A DNA stretch of 64,000 bases from Anthropogastromicrobium aceti (GTDB lineage Bacteria > Bacillota > Clostridia > Lachnospirales > Lachnospiraceae), in NCBI RefSeq assembly GCF_025567095.1, contig NZ_JAOQJH010000013.1; one strand, given 5' to 3'. Below are positions 52,607 through 61,398 of this stretch, one piece after another. Positions within the stretch are counted from its first letter, which is position 1, and every line of letters starts with the position of its first letter. The notes beneath the pieces were generated by a model. The model was not told the origin of the DNA and searched no databases. It worked only from the letters and a program-made list of their open reading frames with translations. Made by a program: the position numbers and the translations under genes.

Positions 52607-53488
52607 ATGAAGGGAATTATTTTAGCAGGCGGCAGTGGTACAAGACTGTATCCGCTGACCAGAGTAACATCAAAACAGCTGCTTCCGATTTATGATAAGC
52701 CGATGATTTATTATCCGCTGTCTGTTCTTATGAACGCAGGAATCCGCGAGATCTTAATCATCTCTACACCAGATGATACACCGAGATTTGAGGCACTTTT
52801 AGGTGATGGTCATCAGTTTGGAATCGAGCTGTCTTATGCTGTGCAGCCAAGCCCAGACGGACTGGCTCAGGCATTTATTATCGGCGCTGATTTTATTGGC
52901 AATGATAATGTAGCAATGGTTCTTGGCGATAACATTTTTGCAGGTCATGGTCTGACAAAGAGATTAAAGGAAGCAGCAGACCGCAAAGTCGGTGCTACTG
53001 TATTCGGCTACTATGTAGACGATCCAGAGCGTTTTGGTATTGTTGAGTTTGATAAGAATGGAAAGGCAATCTCTATCGAAGAAAAGCCGGCACATCCAAA
53101 GAGCAACTATTGTGTAACTGGTCTTTATTTCTATGATAACCGTGTTGTTGAGTATGCAAAGAACTTAAAGCCATCTGCAAGAGGAGAGCTTGAAATCACT
53201 GATCTGAACCGCATTTATCTGGAGAACGGTGAATTAAATGTTGAGCTTTTGGGACAGGGATTTACATGGCTTGATACTGGTACACATGAGTCTTTAGTAG
53301 ATGCAACTAACTTTGTGCGTACCGTTGAGACACATCAGCACAGAAAGATTGCTTGTCTGGAGGAGATCGCATACTTAAATGGATGGATCACAAAGGAGCA
53401 GTTAATGGAGATTTATGAGATCTATAAGAAGAATCAGTACGGTGCTTATCTGTTAGATGTCATGAATGGAAAGTACATCGACAAATAA
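52607..53488 (+). CDS. rfbA: Glucose-1-phosphate thymidylyltransferase
   Basis: A 293-residue enzyme that makes dTDP-glucose from dTTP and glucose 1-phosphate, the first step to dTDP-rhamnose for the cell surface. It has the complete signature GGSGTRLYPLTRVTSKQLLP, then YDKPMIYYPLSVLM, LGDNIFAGHG and EEKPAHPKSNY, with the usual length. ATG 52607 is behind AAAGG; the longer frame is not supported. The remaining rhamnose genes (rfbB, C, D) are not in the window, so the gene is detached from the normal cluster. Confidence 0.93.
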   Translation: MKGIILAGGSGTRLYPLTRVTSKQLLPIYDKPMIYYPLSVLMNAGIREILIISTPDDTPRFEALLGDGHQFGIELSYAVQPSPDGLAQAFIIGADFIGNDNVAMVLGDNIFAGHGLTKRLKEAADRKVGATVFGYYVDDPERFGIVEFDKNGKAISIEEKPAHPKSNYCVTGLYFYDNRVVEYAKNLKPSARGELEITDLNRIYLENGELNVELLGQGFTWLDTGTHESLVDATNFVRTVETHQHRKIACLEEIAYLNGWITKEQLMEIYEIYKKNQYGAYLLDVMNGKYIDK

Positions 53489-53492
53489 AATA

Positions 53493-54047
53493 ATGATGAA
53501 AAGAAAATATCGTGTGATATTGCTGGCAGCGCTGGTGCTTGGATGGATGGGCGTGATTTTCATGTTCTCCAGTCAGGACGGCGCTGCGTCGTCTGAGACG
53601 AGCGGTCGGGTAGTAGAACGGGTGATTGCCGTAGTAAAACCTGATTTTAACAGCCTTGCAAAGAGCGAACAGATCAGATTTCGGGAGATGGTCACATTTT
53701 TTGTACGCAAGGGAGCGCATTTTACAGAATACATGATTCTGGGCGTGCTTCTTTTTTTATTTTATTATGAGTGGAGACCGAAGATTTTTCAGGTGCCGCA
53801 AAAGGAAAATATGCATATAATGAAGCTTCGCCTACGCCGCATCTGGTTTATTGCTTGGATCACAGGTACGCTTTATGCAGCAAGTGATGAGTTTCACCAG
53901 ATGTTTACCGGAGAGCGTTCCCCTCAGGTAAGAGATGTGTGCATAGACAGCTCAGGAGCAGCAGTTGGATGTCTGCTTGCACTGATGGTCATGGTGCTCA
54001 TCGCAAGAAAATTTGCAGGAAAAATGCAGAGGCAGACAGAAAAGTAA
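53493..54047 (+). CDS. VanZ-like membrane protein
   Basis: A 184-residue protein with hydrophobic segments (VILLAALVLGWMGVIFMFS first) and the VanZ motifs FMFSSQDG, FFVRKGAHFTEYMILGVLL and YAASDEFHQMFTGERSPQVRDVCID, then a last helix. VanZ proteins can affect teicoplanin and lipoglycopeptide tolerance, but most chromosomal copies have no assigned role. The start codon pair ATGATG at 53493 follows the rfbA stop by 4 bp without a clear binding site, so it may rely on coupling. Confidence 0.8.
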   Translation: MMKRKYRVILLAALVLGWMGVIFMFSSQDGAASSETSGRVVERVIAVVKPDFNSLAKSEQIRFREMVTFFVRKGAHFTEYMILGVLLFLFYYEWRPKIFQVPQKENMHIMKLRLRRIWFIAWITGTLYAASDEFHQMFTGERSPQVRDVCIDSSGAAVGCLLALMVMVLIARKFAGKMQRQTEK

Positions 54048-54143
54048 TATATAAAAGTAAGATAAAATAAGGCATCAAAGCAAAAAATGAAAGCGAAGAT
54101 GCCAAAGACAAGACATCATATAGGACAGCAGGAGGAATAAAAA

Positions 54144-55211
54144 ATGACAGAAGCATTGGAAAAGAATATCAGAAAAGTAGTGCCGTATGTTCCGGGAGAA
54201 CAGCCACAAAATCCAGACGTGATAAAGCTAAACACAAATGAAAATCCATATTCACCTGCACCTGGCGTAGCGCGTGTGTTAAAAAGCATGGACGCAGATT
54301 TGTTGCGTCTTTATCCAGACCCGACAAATGGCTGTCTTGTAAAAGCACTGGCAGATTACTATGAGTTAGCAGAGGATCAGGTCTTTGTGGGAATTGGTTC
54401 TGATGATGTTTTAAGTATGAGCTTTCTGACATTTTTTAATTCTGGAAAACCAATTCTGTTTCCGAATGTGACGTATTCTTTCTATGATGTGTGGGCTGAT
54501 CTGTACCGTATCCCGTATGTGACATGCGCGCTTGATGATCAGATGATGATCAAAAAGGAAGACTATTTCAAAGAAAATGGCGGTATTGTCATTCCAAATC
54601 CGAATGCACCGACTGGAGTGTATGAGCCGCTTGAGACATTTGAGGAAATTTTACAGAAGAACACAGATGTTGTTGTCATTGTCGATGAAGCCTATGTGGA
54701 TTTTGCAGACGGCCCATCAGCACGCACTCTGATTGAAAAGTATCCAAATCTGCTAGTTGTTCAGACCTTCTCTAAGTCACGTTCCATGGCTGGAATGCGT
54801 ATTGGATATGCGATGGGAAATAAAGAATTGATTAAAGCACTTAATGATGTAAAATATTCTTTTAATTCCTATACAATGAGCCGTGTGGCGCTTCTTTGCG
54901 GTGTTGAGGCTGTAAATGATAAAGCTTATTTTGAGGAACATGTAAAAAAGATTTGTGAAACTCGTGAAAAGACAAAGAAAGCATTGGCAGCGCTTGGTTT
55001 TTCTTTCCCAGACTCTCAGTCAAACTTTATCTTTGCAGCACACAAGAGCATGCCTGCAAAGGAGATTTTTGCATCATTAAAGGAACGAAATATTTTTGTT
55101 CGCTATTTTAATAAACCAGGTATTGATAATTATCTGCGCATCACAATCGGTACCGATGAGCAGATGGCAGCACTTGAGGCTGCGTTAAAGGAAATTTTAC
55201 AGCAGGCATAA
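54144..55211 (+). CDS. hisC: Histidinol-phosphate aminotransferase
   Basis: A 355-residue PLP enzyme of fold type I that makes histidinol phosphate in histidine synthesis, often also acting on aromatic 2-oxoacids. Motifs: LNTNENPYSPAPGV, VGIGSDDVLS, IPNPNAPTGV, VDEAYVDFADG and the PLP lysine K211 in TFSKSRSMAGMRIGY; the end has FVRYFNKPGIDNYLRITIG. AGGAGG precedes ATG. It is not with other his genes. A 143-nt folded element lies just downstream. Confidence 0.9.
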   Translation: MTEALEKNIRKVVPYVPGEQPQNPDVIKLNTNENPYSPAPGVARVLKSMDADLLRLYPDPTNGCLVKALADYYELAEDQVFVGIGSDDVLSMSFLTFFNSGKPILFPNVTYSFYDVWADLYRIPYVTCALDDQMMIKKEDYFKENGGIVIPNPNAPTGVYEPLETFEEILQKNTDVVVIVDEAYVDFADGPSARTLIEKYPNLLVVQTFSKSRSMAGMRIGYAMGNKELIKALNDVKYSFNSYTMSRVALLCGVEAVNDKAYFEEHVKKICETREKTKKALAALGFSFPDSQSNFIFAAHKSMPAKEIFASLKERNIFVRYFNKPGIDNYLRITIGTDEQMAALEAALKEILQQA

Positions 55212-55218
55212 AGAATAT

Positions 55219-55361
55219 GTAACTATTCAGAGCCATGCAAAATTGCTTTCTGTGAATGCTTGCATTCAGACAGAATAGCAATTTTATATGGCGAGGTAAC
55301 CACATGAGCAAAATAGAAGCATCGAAGATGCGATTTTGCGAATGTGGTTCTGAATAGTTAC
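55219..55361. repeat. 143-nt three-way-junction inverted repeat (MITE or structured RNA)
   Basis: GTAACTATTCAGA (55219-55231) pairs perfectly with TCTGAATAGTTAC (55349-55361). Inside are two arms. Arm 1: GCCAT/ATGGC, AAAATTGCT (55239-55247)/AGCAATTTT (55277-55285), TTCTGT/ACAGAA and GAATGC/GCATTC. Arm 2: ACCACAT (55299-55305)/ATGTGGT (55342-55348), CAAAAT/ATTTTG and GCATC/GATGC. Almost every base is paired. No open frame. Confidence 0.8.
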
Positions 55362-55384
55362 GAATATACAAAAATAAATTAGAT

Positions 55385-55431
55385 AAAAAGGCAGAGGCAA
55401 AATCGGTAGAATGATTTGCCTCTGCCTTTTT
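55385..55431. terminator. Strong bidirectional terminator
   Basis: AAAAAGGCAGAGGCAAA (55385-55401) pairs perfectly with TTTGCCTCTGCCTTTTT (55415-55431), serving hisC and the converging AraC gene. Confidence 0.9.
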
Positions 55432-55476
55432 GCGTTTTTTTGCCATTTGTTGTTACTGTTTTTCGGTCACTTAAAC

Positions 55477-56259
55477 TTAAAATGGATGCTTCCGGTATTG
55501 TGCGGGTGTCACACCAGTCAGCTTCTTAAATTGACGATAGAAGTGCACTTCATTGTTATATCCGCAAAATTCAGCAATCTGGGAGAGCGACAGATTGCTT
55601 GTAGACAGATTGAATCTTGCTCGTGTCACACGCATAAGAATCAGATCTTGCTGAAAGGAAACGCCAAACAGTTTTTTATAGATAAGTTGAAAATAAGATT
55701 CACTTATATTAAGCTGCTTGGCACATCGTGCAATTGAATGCTTTTGCTCAAGTGAATTAGAAATTTCAAGGTGAAGCTGTTTAAGCTGATTTTCAAGAGG
55801 TGTGATATTGGCATGGCTTTGGAATGTTGCATGAGCAGTAGAAAGACTGTTCAGCAAAAATGTAAACAGAGCACGCATATTTTCGTCCTTAAAATCAGGT
55901 TGACCAAAAGAAAGCTCTAATAAAATATGGTGGATACAGAAGGAAAAGATATTGGTATCTTCCACAGAGAATGGGTGGTTGCTGATCGCATTTAAGCGTT
56001 CAATGAGCTTGGGTTCATCAGTATCAAAGTGAAGCCAGTCATCTATATAATCCCCGTCTGGATTTCCGTAATAATTTGGTGTGTGTGGTGCTAAGATAAT
56101 TATTTGCGGAGGCTCAACGGAAAAATGCTCTGAGCCGATATCAAAGCTTCCGTGTGAACGAACAACAAGCAGTATAAAATGAGGGAGTCCCTTAGGACGG
56201 CTCATTCGAAAAGTGCTTGGGTGAATGTTAATATATCCTCCTGTGATTGCCTTGATCAT
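55477..56259 (-). CDS. AraC-family transcription regulator
   Basis: A 260-residue regulator: an N-terminal sensing domain (GSEHFSVEPPQIIILAPHTP, YIDDWLHFDTDEP) and a C-terminal double helix-turn-helix (CAKQLNISESYFQLIYKK and LSQIAEFCGYNNEVHFYRQF, ending VTPAQYRKH). AAGGAGG lies 11 bases before ATG on the minus strand. It is divergent from the DUF2264 gene at the head of the uronic-acid locus and probably controls that locus. Confidence 0.85.
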   Translation of the reverse strand: MIKAITGGYINIHPSTFRMSRPKGLPHFILLVVRSHGSFDIGSEHFSVEPPQIIILAPHTPNYYGNPDGDYIDDWLHFDTDEPKLIERLNAISNHPFSVEDTNIFSFCIHHILLELSFGQPDFKDENMRALFTFLLNSLSTAHATFQSHANITPLENQLKQLHLEISNSLEQKHSIARCAKQLNISESYFQLIYKKLFGVSFQQDLILMRVTRARFNLSTSNLSLSQIAEFCGYNNEVHFYRQFKKLTGVTPAQYRKHPF

Positions 56260-56312
56260 GAAATGTATTGCCTCCTTAAAATAAAATAGTAGGATATGTT
56301 AGTTTTTTCTCT

Positions 56313-56341
56313 AGTTTATGTTATTGTATAGTATTTGTCAA
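56313..56341 (-). promoter_or_regulatory. Promoter of the AraC-family gene
   Basis: On the minus strand TTGACA (56336-56341, perfect), 17-bp spacer, TAAACT (56313-56318). Confidence 0.65.
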
Positions 56342-56452
56342 TGATGTATCATAAAAGAAATTAAAACAAGACGGAATCCTACAGAAATCACAATAAAATA
56401 ATCCGAATCATGTGAGTATGAGGGAAAATATAATAAAAACAGGAGGGGGTAG

Positions 56453-57592
56453 ATGAAAGATAAACGAAAACAATGGATTGATGCAATGTGTAAGATTGTG
56501 ACACCGGTGTTGGATATGTTGGAACATGGAAAACTAAAACAATCATTACCGCTAACATTCCATGAGGAACGAAAAGTATTTGCTCCACTAGAGGCGTTTG
56601 GAAGAAGTATGTTGGGTTTGGCACCATGGCTTGAGACAGATAGCGAAACACTTGATGAAGAAGAGCGAACACGTCAGGCAGTGTACCGGGCAAAAGTCGT
56701 TCGTTGCATTGAGATGGCAACGAATCCAGAGTCTCCGGATTTTATGCTGTTTGATGAGGGTGGACAGCCACTCGTCGATGCTGCATTTCTGGCGCATGCA
56801 CTGGTACGTGCACCAAAGGCACTTGCGGCAGCACTTCCAGAGGAAACAAGAAAGCATCTGGCAGATGCGCTTCGAAGCACCAGAAAGATTCCAGCATACA
56901 ATTCTAACTGGCTATTTTTCTCTGCAATGGTGGAGGCTGGATTGTATGTGATTGGTGAGCCATATGATATCATGAGAGTGATTTATCCAATGCGTGTATT
57001 CCAGCAGTGGTATAAGGGTGATGGTGTTTACGGCGATGGAGCGATGTTCCATTGGGACTATTATAATAGTTTTGTGATTCAGCCAATGTATGTGGATCTG
57101 GTTCGTCTGTTTGAAAACGAGCACGAGGAGATCCGTCAGATGAAGTCGGTTATACTAAAGAGAGCCGCTCGTTATGCATCGGAATTAGAGCGAATGATTG
57201 GACCGGAAGGCAGCTATCCGATCATTGGACGTTCAATCTGCTACCGTTTTGGTGCATTTCAGATGCTTTCACAGGCAGCACTTGAGCATATGCTTGAACT
57301 GCATATTTCACCAGCATCGGTTCGATGCGGACTGAGTGCCGTAATTACACGTGTGATGTCGTCACCAGATCTATTCGATGAGAATGGATGGCTGCGCCCA
57401 GGTGTATTTGGTTATCAGCCGGAACTGGCAGAGGAATACATTAATATTGGAAGCTTATACTTGTGTAGCGCGGTATTTCTTCCACTCGGATTAGCACCGC
57501 AGGATGCATTCTGGAGTGCACCGGATGAAGAATGGTCCGCCAAGAAGGTATGGGCAGGTGGTCATATCGTGATTGACCATGCACAGGATTAA
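56453..57592 (+). CDS. DUF2264-domain protein, likely uronic-acid glycosidase (GH154-like)
   Basis: A 379-residue cytoplasmic protein with the DUF2264 helical-barrel pattern: FAPLEAFGRSMLGLAPWLE near the N-terminus, YNSNWLFFSAMVEAGLY in the middle, GDGVYGDGAMFHWDYYNSFVI and SYPIIGRSICYRFGAFQML. Family members are related to the alpha/alpha-barrel lyases and hydrolases and have been linked to beta-glucuronidase activity (family GH154). It is the first gene of the locus with heparinase II/III and GH88 genes, which supports a uronic-acid substrate. AGGAGGGGG precedes ATG. Confidence 0.72.
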   Translation: MKDKRKQWIDAMCKIVTPVLDMLEHGKLKQSLPLTFHEERKVFAPLEAFGRSMLGLAPWLETDSETLDEEERTRQAVYRAKVVRCIEMATNPESPDFMLFDEGGQPLVDAAFLAHALVRAPKALAAALPEETRKHLADALRSTRKIPAYNSNWLFFSAMVEAGLYVIGEPYDIMRVIYPMRVFQQWYKGDGVYGDGAMFHWDYYNSFVIQPMYVDLVRLFENEHEEIRQMKSVILKRAARYASELERMIGPEGSYPIIGRSICYRFGAFQMLSQAALEHMLELHISPASVRCGLSAVITRVMSSPDLFDENGWLRPGVFGYQPELAEEYINIGSLYLCSAVFLPLGLAPQDAFWSAPDEEWSAKKVWAGGHIVIDHAQD

Positions 57593-57653
57593 ATCCACAA
57601 GAGCGAAAAACAAAAGAAGTAAAAATGAATGTAAGACATGACTGTAAAGCATC

Positions 57654-57715
57654 AGACAAAATCAAAATGTAGAAACAGAATTGTCTTCATATAAAGAAAC
57701 GAGACAAAATCAAAA
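57654..57715 (+). repeat. Two AGACAAAATCAAAA direct repeats upstream of the binding-protein gene
   Basis: Identical 14-mers at 57654-57667 and 57702-57715, 48 bp apart start to start, with an inverted TTGTCT (57681-57686) between. AraC-type regulators often bind direct repeats upstream of their targets, so these are operator candidates. No clear promoter was found in this 153-bp gap. Confidence 0.4.
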
Positions 57716-57745
57716 AAAGGAAACATAACACAAGGAGGGAACAAC

Positions 57746-59383
57746 ATGACAAAAACAAAAAGAGTAGCAGCGACGATGATGGCAGCAGCAATGGGAACAT
57801 CCATGATCGGTGTAATTCCGGCAGCAGCAGAGGAAGAGCGTGAGACATTAAAGCTTGCGTTGACACAGAGCAGTATGGTTACCGATTACGAGAACAACTA
57901 CTTTACAAAGTATCTTGAGGATAAGCTGAACATCAACATTGAGTTCTACATGCTTCCAGCGGATAGCGCAGAGGCTAGAACAAAGGTTAATTTGATGGCA
58001 ACAAGCAATGAAGATTTGCCAGACGTAATGATTACCGATAACTTTTTAACAAATGAGATGATCCTGCAGCTCGGCGACAGTGGATTCTTTACGCCACTGA
58101 ATGATTATCTGAATGATCCTGAGATCATGCCAAATTTCAACGCAATCCCAGATGACGACAGAGAAGCGATCTTAAAGGCTACTACACAGGCAGATGGCAA
58201 TATCTACGGTTTTGCAGCATATGAGCCAGAGACTTGGAACCTGACACCAAATCGTATGTTCATCAATCGTGCATGGTTAGACAAGTTAGGACTTGAAGTT
58301 CCGACAACAACAGATGAGTTAAAGACTGTTCTGGAAGCATTCCGTGATGGCGATCCAAATGGTAATGGTGTTCAGGATGAAATAGGTGTATATGGATTTG
58401 CAGGCGGCGGTTACGGTGAGAATACAGTAGATGCCCTGATGAATGCATTTATCTTCTGGAATGGCGGACTTTCCTTATCCGATGATGGAACTGAGGTTAT
58501 TGCACCGTTCACACAGGATGCATGGCGTGAAGGTTTAACCTACCTGAACGAGTTGTCTAGCGAAGGTCTTTTGTCTGCGAATATCTTTACTGATGACGGA
58601 CAGCAGTTTAAGGCCATCTTAAATCAGGAGACACCAATAGTTGGATTGACAACAGCAGGTTCCTTAAGCAACTGGCCAGATGTAAAGAACAATAAGAATT
58701 TTGCTGAAATGGAGATGATCGAGCCACTAAAAGGACCAGAAGGTGTACAGTATACACCATATAACCCATATACTCCAGGACAGGAAATGTACATTATCGA
58801 AGGAACTGATAAGCTTGATCTGGCTTTGAAGTTTGCAGATGAGTTCTTCAATATTGATACTGGTTTGATCGAGCGTTTTGGTGAGGAAGGCGTTGACTGG
58901 ACAAGAGATCCGAAGGACTTAGAGGGACAGACCAACGCATACGTCGAAGCAGGACTTTATGATAAGCTGTCTATGCTTGTTATTTCCACGATCTGGTCTG
59001 ATAACCAGAGCCAGACTTGGAGAAACCACGGACCAAGATATGCAAGTCTTGAGATGGGCAACACCGTTTATGATTATTCTTCTGGAAATAAGTTTGATGT
59101 AAATGATCCTACTCAGTTGAATGCAAAGTGCTATGAGCTGTATTATCCGAAGCATCCAGAATATGTACTTCCTACATTAAAGTATACACTTGATGAGACT
59201 GAATTAATTCAGGAGCAGCTTACCACACTTCCAACATTTGTTGATCAGTGTATGGCAGAGTTCATTACTGGTGCAAGATCTCTCGATGATGCTGGATGGA
59301 ACGCTTATCTGGATGAACTTGAGACAATGGGACTTTCAACATGGCTTGAGACCGCACAGGTTGCTTACGACAGAACAAAATAA
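57746..59383 (+). CDS. CUT1 ABC transporter substrate-binding protein
   Basis: A 545-residue exported binding protein, presumably for unsaturated uronic-acid oligosaccharides because lyase and GH88 genes follow. The signal peptide ends GVIPAAAEEERE, with a signal peptidase I type end and no lipobox cysteine. The body has FLTNEMILQLGDSGF, AYEPETWNLTPNRMFINRAW, DPNGNGVQDEIGVYGF (a calcium-site-like DxNxNG) and RFGEEGVDWTRDP. AAGGAGG precedes ATG. A 13-bp hairpin separates it from the permeases. Confidence 0.85.
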   Translation: MTKTKRVAATMMAAAMGTSMIGVIPAAAEEERETLKLALTQSSMVTDYENNYFTKYLEDKLNINIEFYMLPADSAEARTKVNLMATSNEDLPDVMITDNFLTNEMILQLGDSGFFTPLNDYLNDPEIMPNFNAIPDDDREAILKATTQADGNIYGFAAYEPETWNLTPNRMFINRAWLDKLGLEVPTTTDELKTVLEAFRDGDPNGNGVQDEIGVYGFAGGGYGENTVDALMNAFIFWNGGLSLSDDGTEVIAPFTQDAWREGLTYLNELSSEGLLSANIFTDDGQQFKAILNQETPIVGLTTAGSLSNWPDVKNNKNFAEMEMIEPLKGPEGVQYTPYNPYTPGQEMYIIEGTDKLDLALKFADEFFNIDTGLIERFGEEGVDWTRDPKDLEGQTNAYVEAGLYDKLSMLVISTIWSDNQSQTWRNHGPRYASLEMGNTVYDYSSGNKFDVNDPTQLNAKCYELYYPKHPEYVLPTLKYTLDETELIQEQLTTLPTFVDQCMAEFITGARSLDDAGWNAYLDELETMGLSTWLETAQVAYDRTK

Positions 59384-59443
59384 GAGACAGTTGAGAATTG
59401 GATACAAAATTGAATTGTAAACACTTAGCTAAATAATTACCAT

Positions 59444-59490
59444 AGTATGGATGGGCGTCTACGTGAATAGTATGTCTGCCCATCCATACT
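59444..59490 (+). terminator. Intercistronic 13-bp hairpin after the binding-protein gene
   Basis: AGTATGGATGGGC (59444-59456) pairs perfectly with GCCCATCCATACT (59478-59490); no T-run follows. Same place and stem length as the hairpin at 38179-38210. Confidence 0.75.
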
Positions 59491-59512
59491 GCATTAAAAA
59501 GGAGGCAGATCT

Positions 59513-60463
59513 ATGGCAAAGAATTCGTCACAGGTTCGCGCACAGAACAAAAAAACACTGGTAAAGCGCATTCGCTCCAGATGGCAGCTGTATTTACTGC
59601 TTTTGCTGCCGCTTGCATGGCTGATTATATTTGCTTATGTCCCAATGGGTGGATTGGTCATTGCATTTAAGAAATATAATGTAAGACAAGGTATTTGGGG
59701 AAGTGAATGGGTTGGATTAAAGAATTTTGAAAAATTCTTTAAATCAGTTAAGTTCCCGGTTGTTATGAGAAATACATTGACAATTTCATTATATTCACTT
59801 GTTGTTACATTCCCTATCCCGATCATATTTGCACTTCTTTTGAATGCAATGCCGGGACGTCGTTATAAGAAAGTGATTCAGACGGTAACTTATATTCCGT
59901 ATTTTATTTCAACTGTTGTTATGGTTGGTTTGATTTTCCAGGTTTTGGATTATCGTAATGGTCTTTGGGGAAGCTTATTTTCATTATTTACCGGAAAAAC
60001 AGCCCCAAATATTCTTGCAAATGGAAAATTGTTCAAGCACATTTATGTGTGGTCAGCAGTTTGGCAGACTACCGGATATAGTGCAATTATTTATATAGCA
60101 GCTCTCGCAGGTGTAGATCAGTCTCTGCATGAAGCAGCCATGATTGATGGAGCAAGCCGCTTCCAGCGTCTTCTCTATATTGATGTTCCGTCAATTAAGC
60201 CGACAGCCAGCATTATGTTGATTCTGGCAGTTGGAAATATCATGAATGTAGGATATGAAAAGGTTCTTTTAATGCAGAATGACCTGAACCTAAACTACAG
60301 TGAAATCGTTTCTACCTATACATACAAGATTGGTCTTGCAAGTGGTATTACGGATTTCTCATTGTCAACTGCTATCGGTATGTTCAACTCTGTTATTAAC
60401 TTTACATTGTTAATTATTGCGAACACACTGAGCAAAAAATTAAGCGGAAGCGGAATTTTCTAA
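59513..60463 (+). CDS. CUT1 ABC transporter permease, LplB type
   Basis: A 316-residue first permease: basic N-terminus, first membrane segment LYLLLLLPLAWLIIFAYVPM, about five more, and the EAA loop EAAMIDGASRFQRLL. AAAGGAGG precedes ATG. The second permease gene starts 11 bp after its stop. Confidence 0.88.
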   Translation: MAKNSSQVRAQNKKTLVKRIRSRWQLYLLLLLPLAWLIIFAYVPMGGLVIAFKKYNVRQGIWGSEWVGLKNFEKFFKSVKFPVVMRNTLTISLYSLVVTFPIPIIFALLLNAMPGRRYKKVIQTVTYIPYFISTVVMVGLIFQVLDYRNGLWGSLFSLFTGKTAPNILANGKLFKHIYVWSAVWQTTGYSAIIYIAALAGVDQSLHEAAMIDGASRFQRLLYIDVPSIKPTASIMLILAVGNIMNVGYEKVLLMQNDLNLNYSEIVSTYTYKIGLASGITDFSLSTAIGMFNSVINFTLLIIANTLSKKLSGSGIF

Positions 60464-60474
60464 GGAGGTAGGGT

Positions 60475-61368
60475 ATGCATAAATTTAAACGCTATAGCTG
60501 GAATGACAAAGCTTTTTATATCATTACCATCCTGATTTTAACGATCTTTTTTATCATGGTACTTTATCCATGTATCTTCGTAGTTAGTGCATCATTTTCT
60601 TCTGGAACTGCTGTTCAGGCTGGAAAAGTTGTATTGTTCCCAGTTGATTTCAGCTTGGAGGGATATAAGACTGTTTTCAATACCAAGACTGTGTGGATCG
60701 GTTTTGCAAACTCACTGTTTTATACATTTGTCGGAACTGCTATTAATGTAGCTATGACAATGACAGCTGGTTACTGCCTTTCAAGAAAAGATCTTCCGGG
60801 ACGAAATGGAATCATGCTTCTGTTTACATTTACCATGTTTTTCAGCGGCGGTCTGATTCCGTCATACATGGTAATTCAGAACCTTAAAATGATCAATACA
60901 AGATGGGCACTTTTGATTCCGGGAGCAATCGGTGTCTATAACCTGATTGTTTGTCGAACATTTATCATTAACACTATTCCAACGGAGCTTCTTGAGGCTT
61001 CCCAGATTGATGGATGTTCTGATATTAAGTATTACTTTAAGGTAGTTATCCCGCTTTCAAAGGCAATCTTGGCAGTACTTGTTTTATTCTATGGTGTAGG
61101 TCACTGGAATGCATACTTTAATGCGATGATTTACCTGCATGATAAGGCGCTTTATCCATTGACTCTGTTCCTTCGTGAAATCTTAATGGCGAGCCAGATT
61201 GACCCATCTACAGTACAGGATCCGGAGCTTCAGGCAAGACTGCAGGATATGGTCGGTGTTATCAAGTATGCGTTGATTATGGTTAGTATGATACCTGTAC
61301 TTTTGATCTATCCATTTGTACAGAAATATTTTGTAAAGGGTGTTATGATTGGTTCCGTAAAGGGTTAA
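60475..61368 (+). CDS. CUT1 ABC transporter permease, YtcP type
   Basis: A 297-residue second permease with EAA loop EASQIDGCSDIKYYF and end YFVKGVMIGSVKG. AAGGAGG precedes ATG. The lyase gene begins 30 bp downstream. As in the other three cassettes, no ATPase gene is present. Confidence 0.88.
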   Translation: MHKFKRYSWNDKAFYIITILILTIFFIMVLYPCIFVVSASFSSGTAVQAGKVVLFPVDFSLEGYKTVFNTKTVWIGFANSLFYTFVGTAINVAMTMTAGYCLSRKDLPGRNGIMLLFTFTMFFSGGLIPSYMVIQNLKMINTRWALLIPGAIGVYNLIVCRTFIINTIPTELLEASQIDGCSDIKYYFKVVIPLSKAILAVLVLFYGVGHWNAYFNAMIYLHDKALYPLTLFLREILMASQIDPSTVQDPELQARLQDMVGVIKYALIMVSMIPVLLIYPFVQKYFVKGVMIGSVKG

Positions 61369-61398
61369 CAGTTAGAACAAAAGGTATGGTGAATCCAT

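Noticed and set aside
56429..56434. TATAAT just before the DUF2264 gene as its promoter
   Set aside because: It would leave a leader of only about ten bases and no -35 is seen at the right distance; left unassigned.
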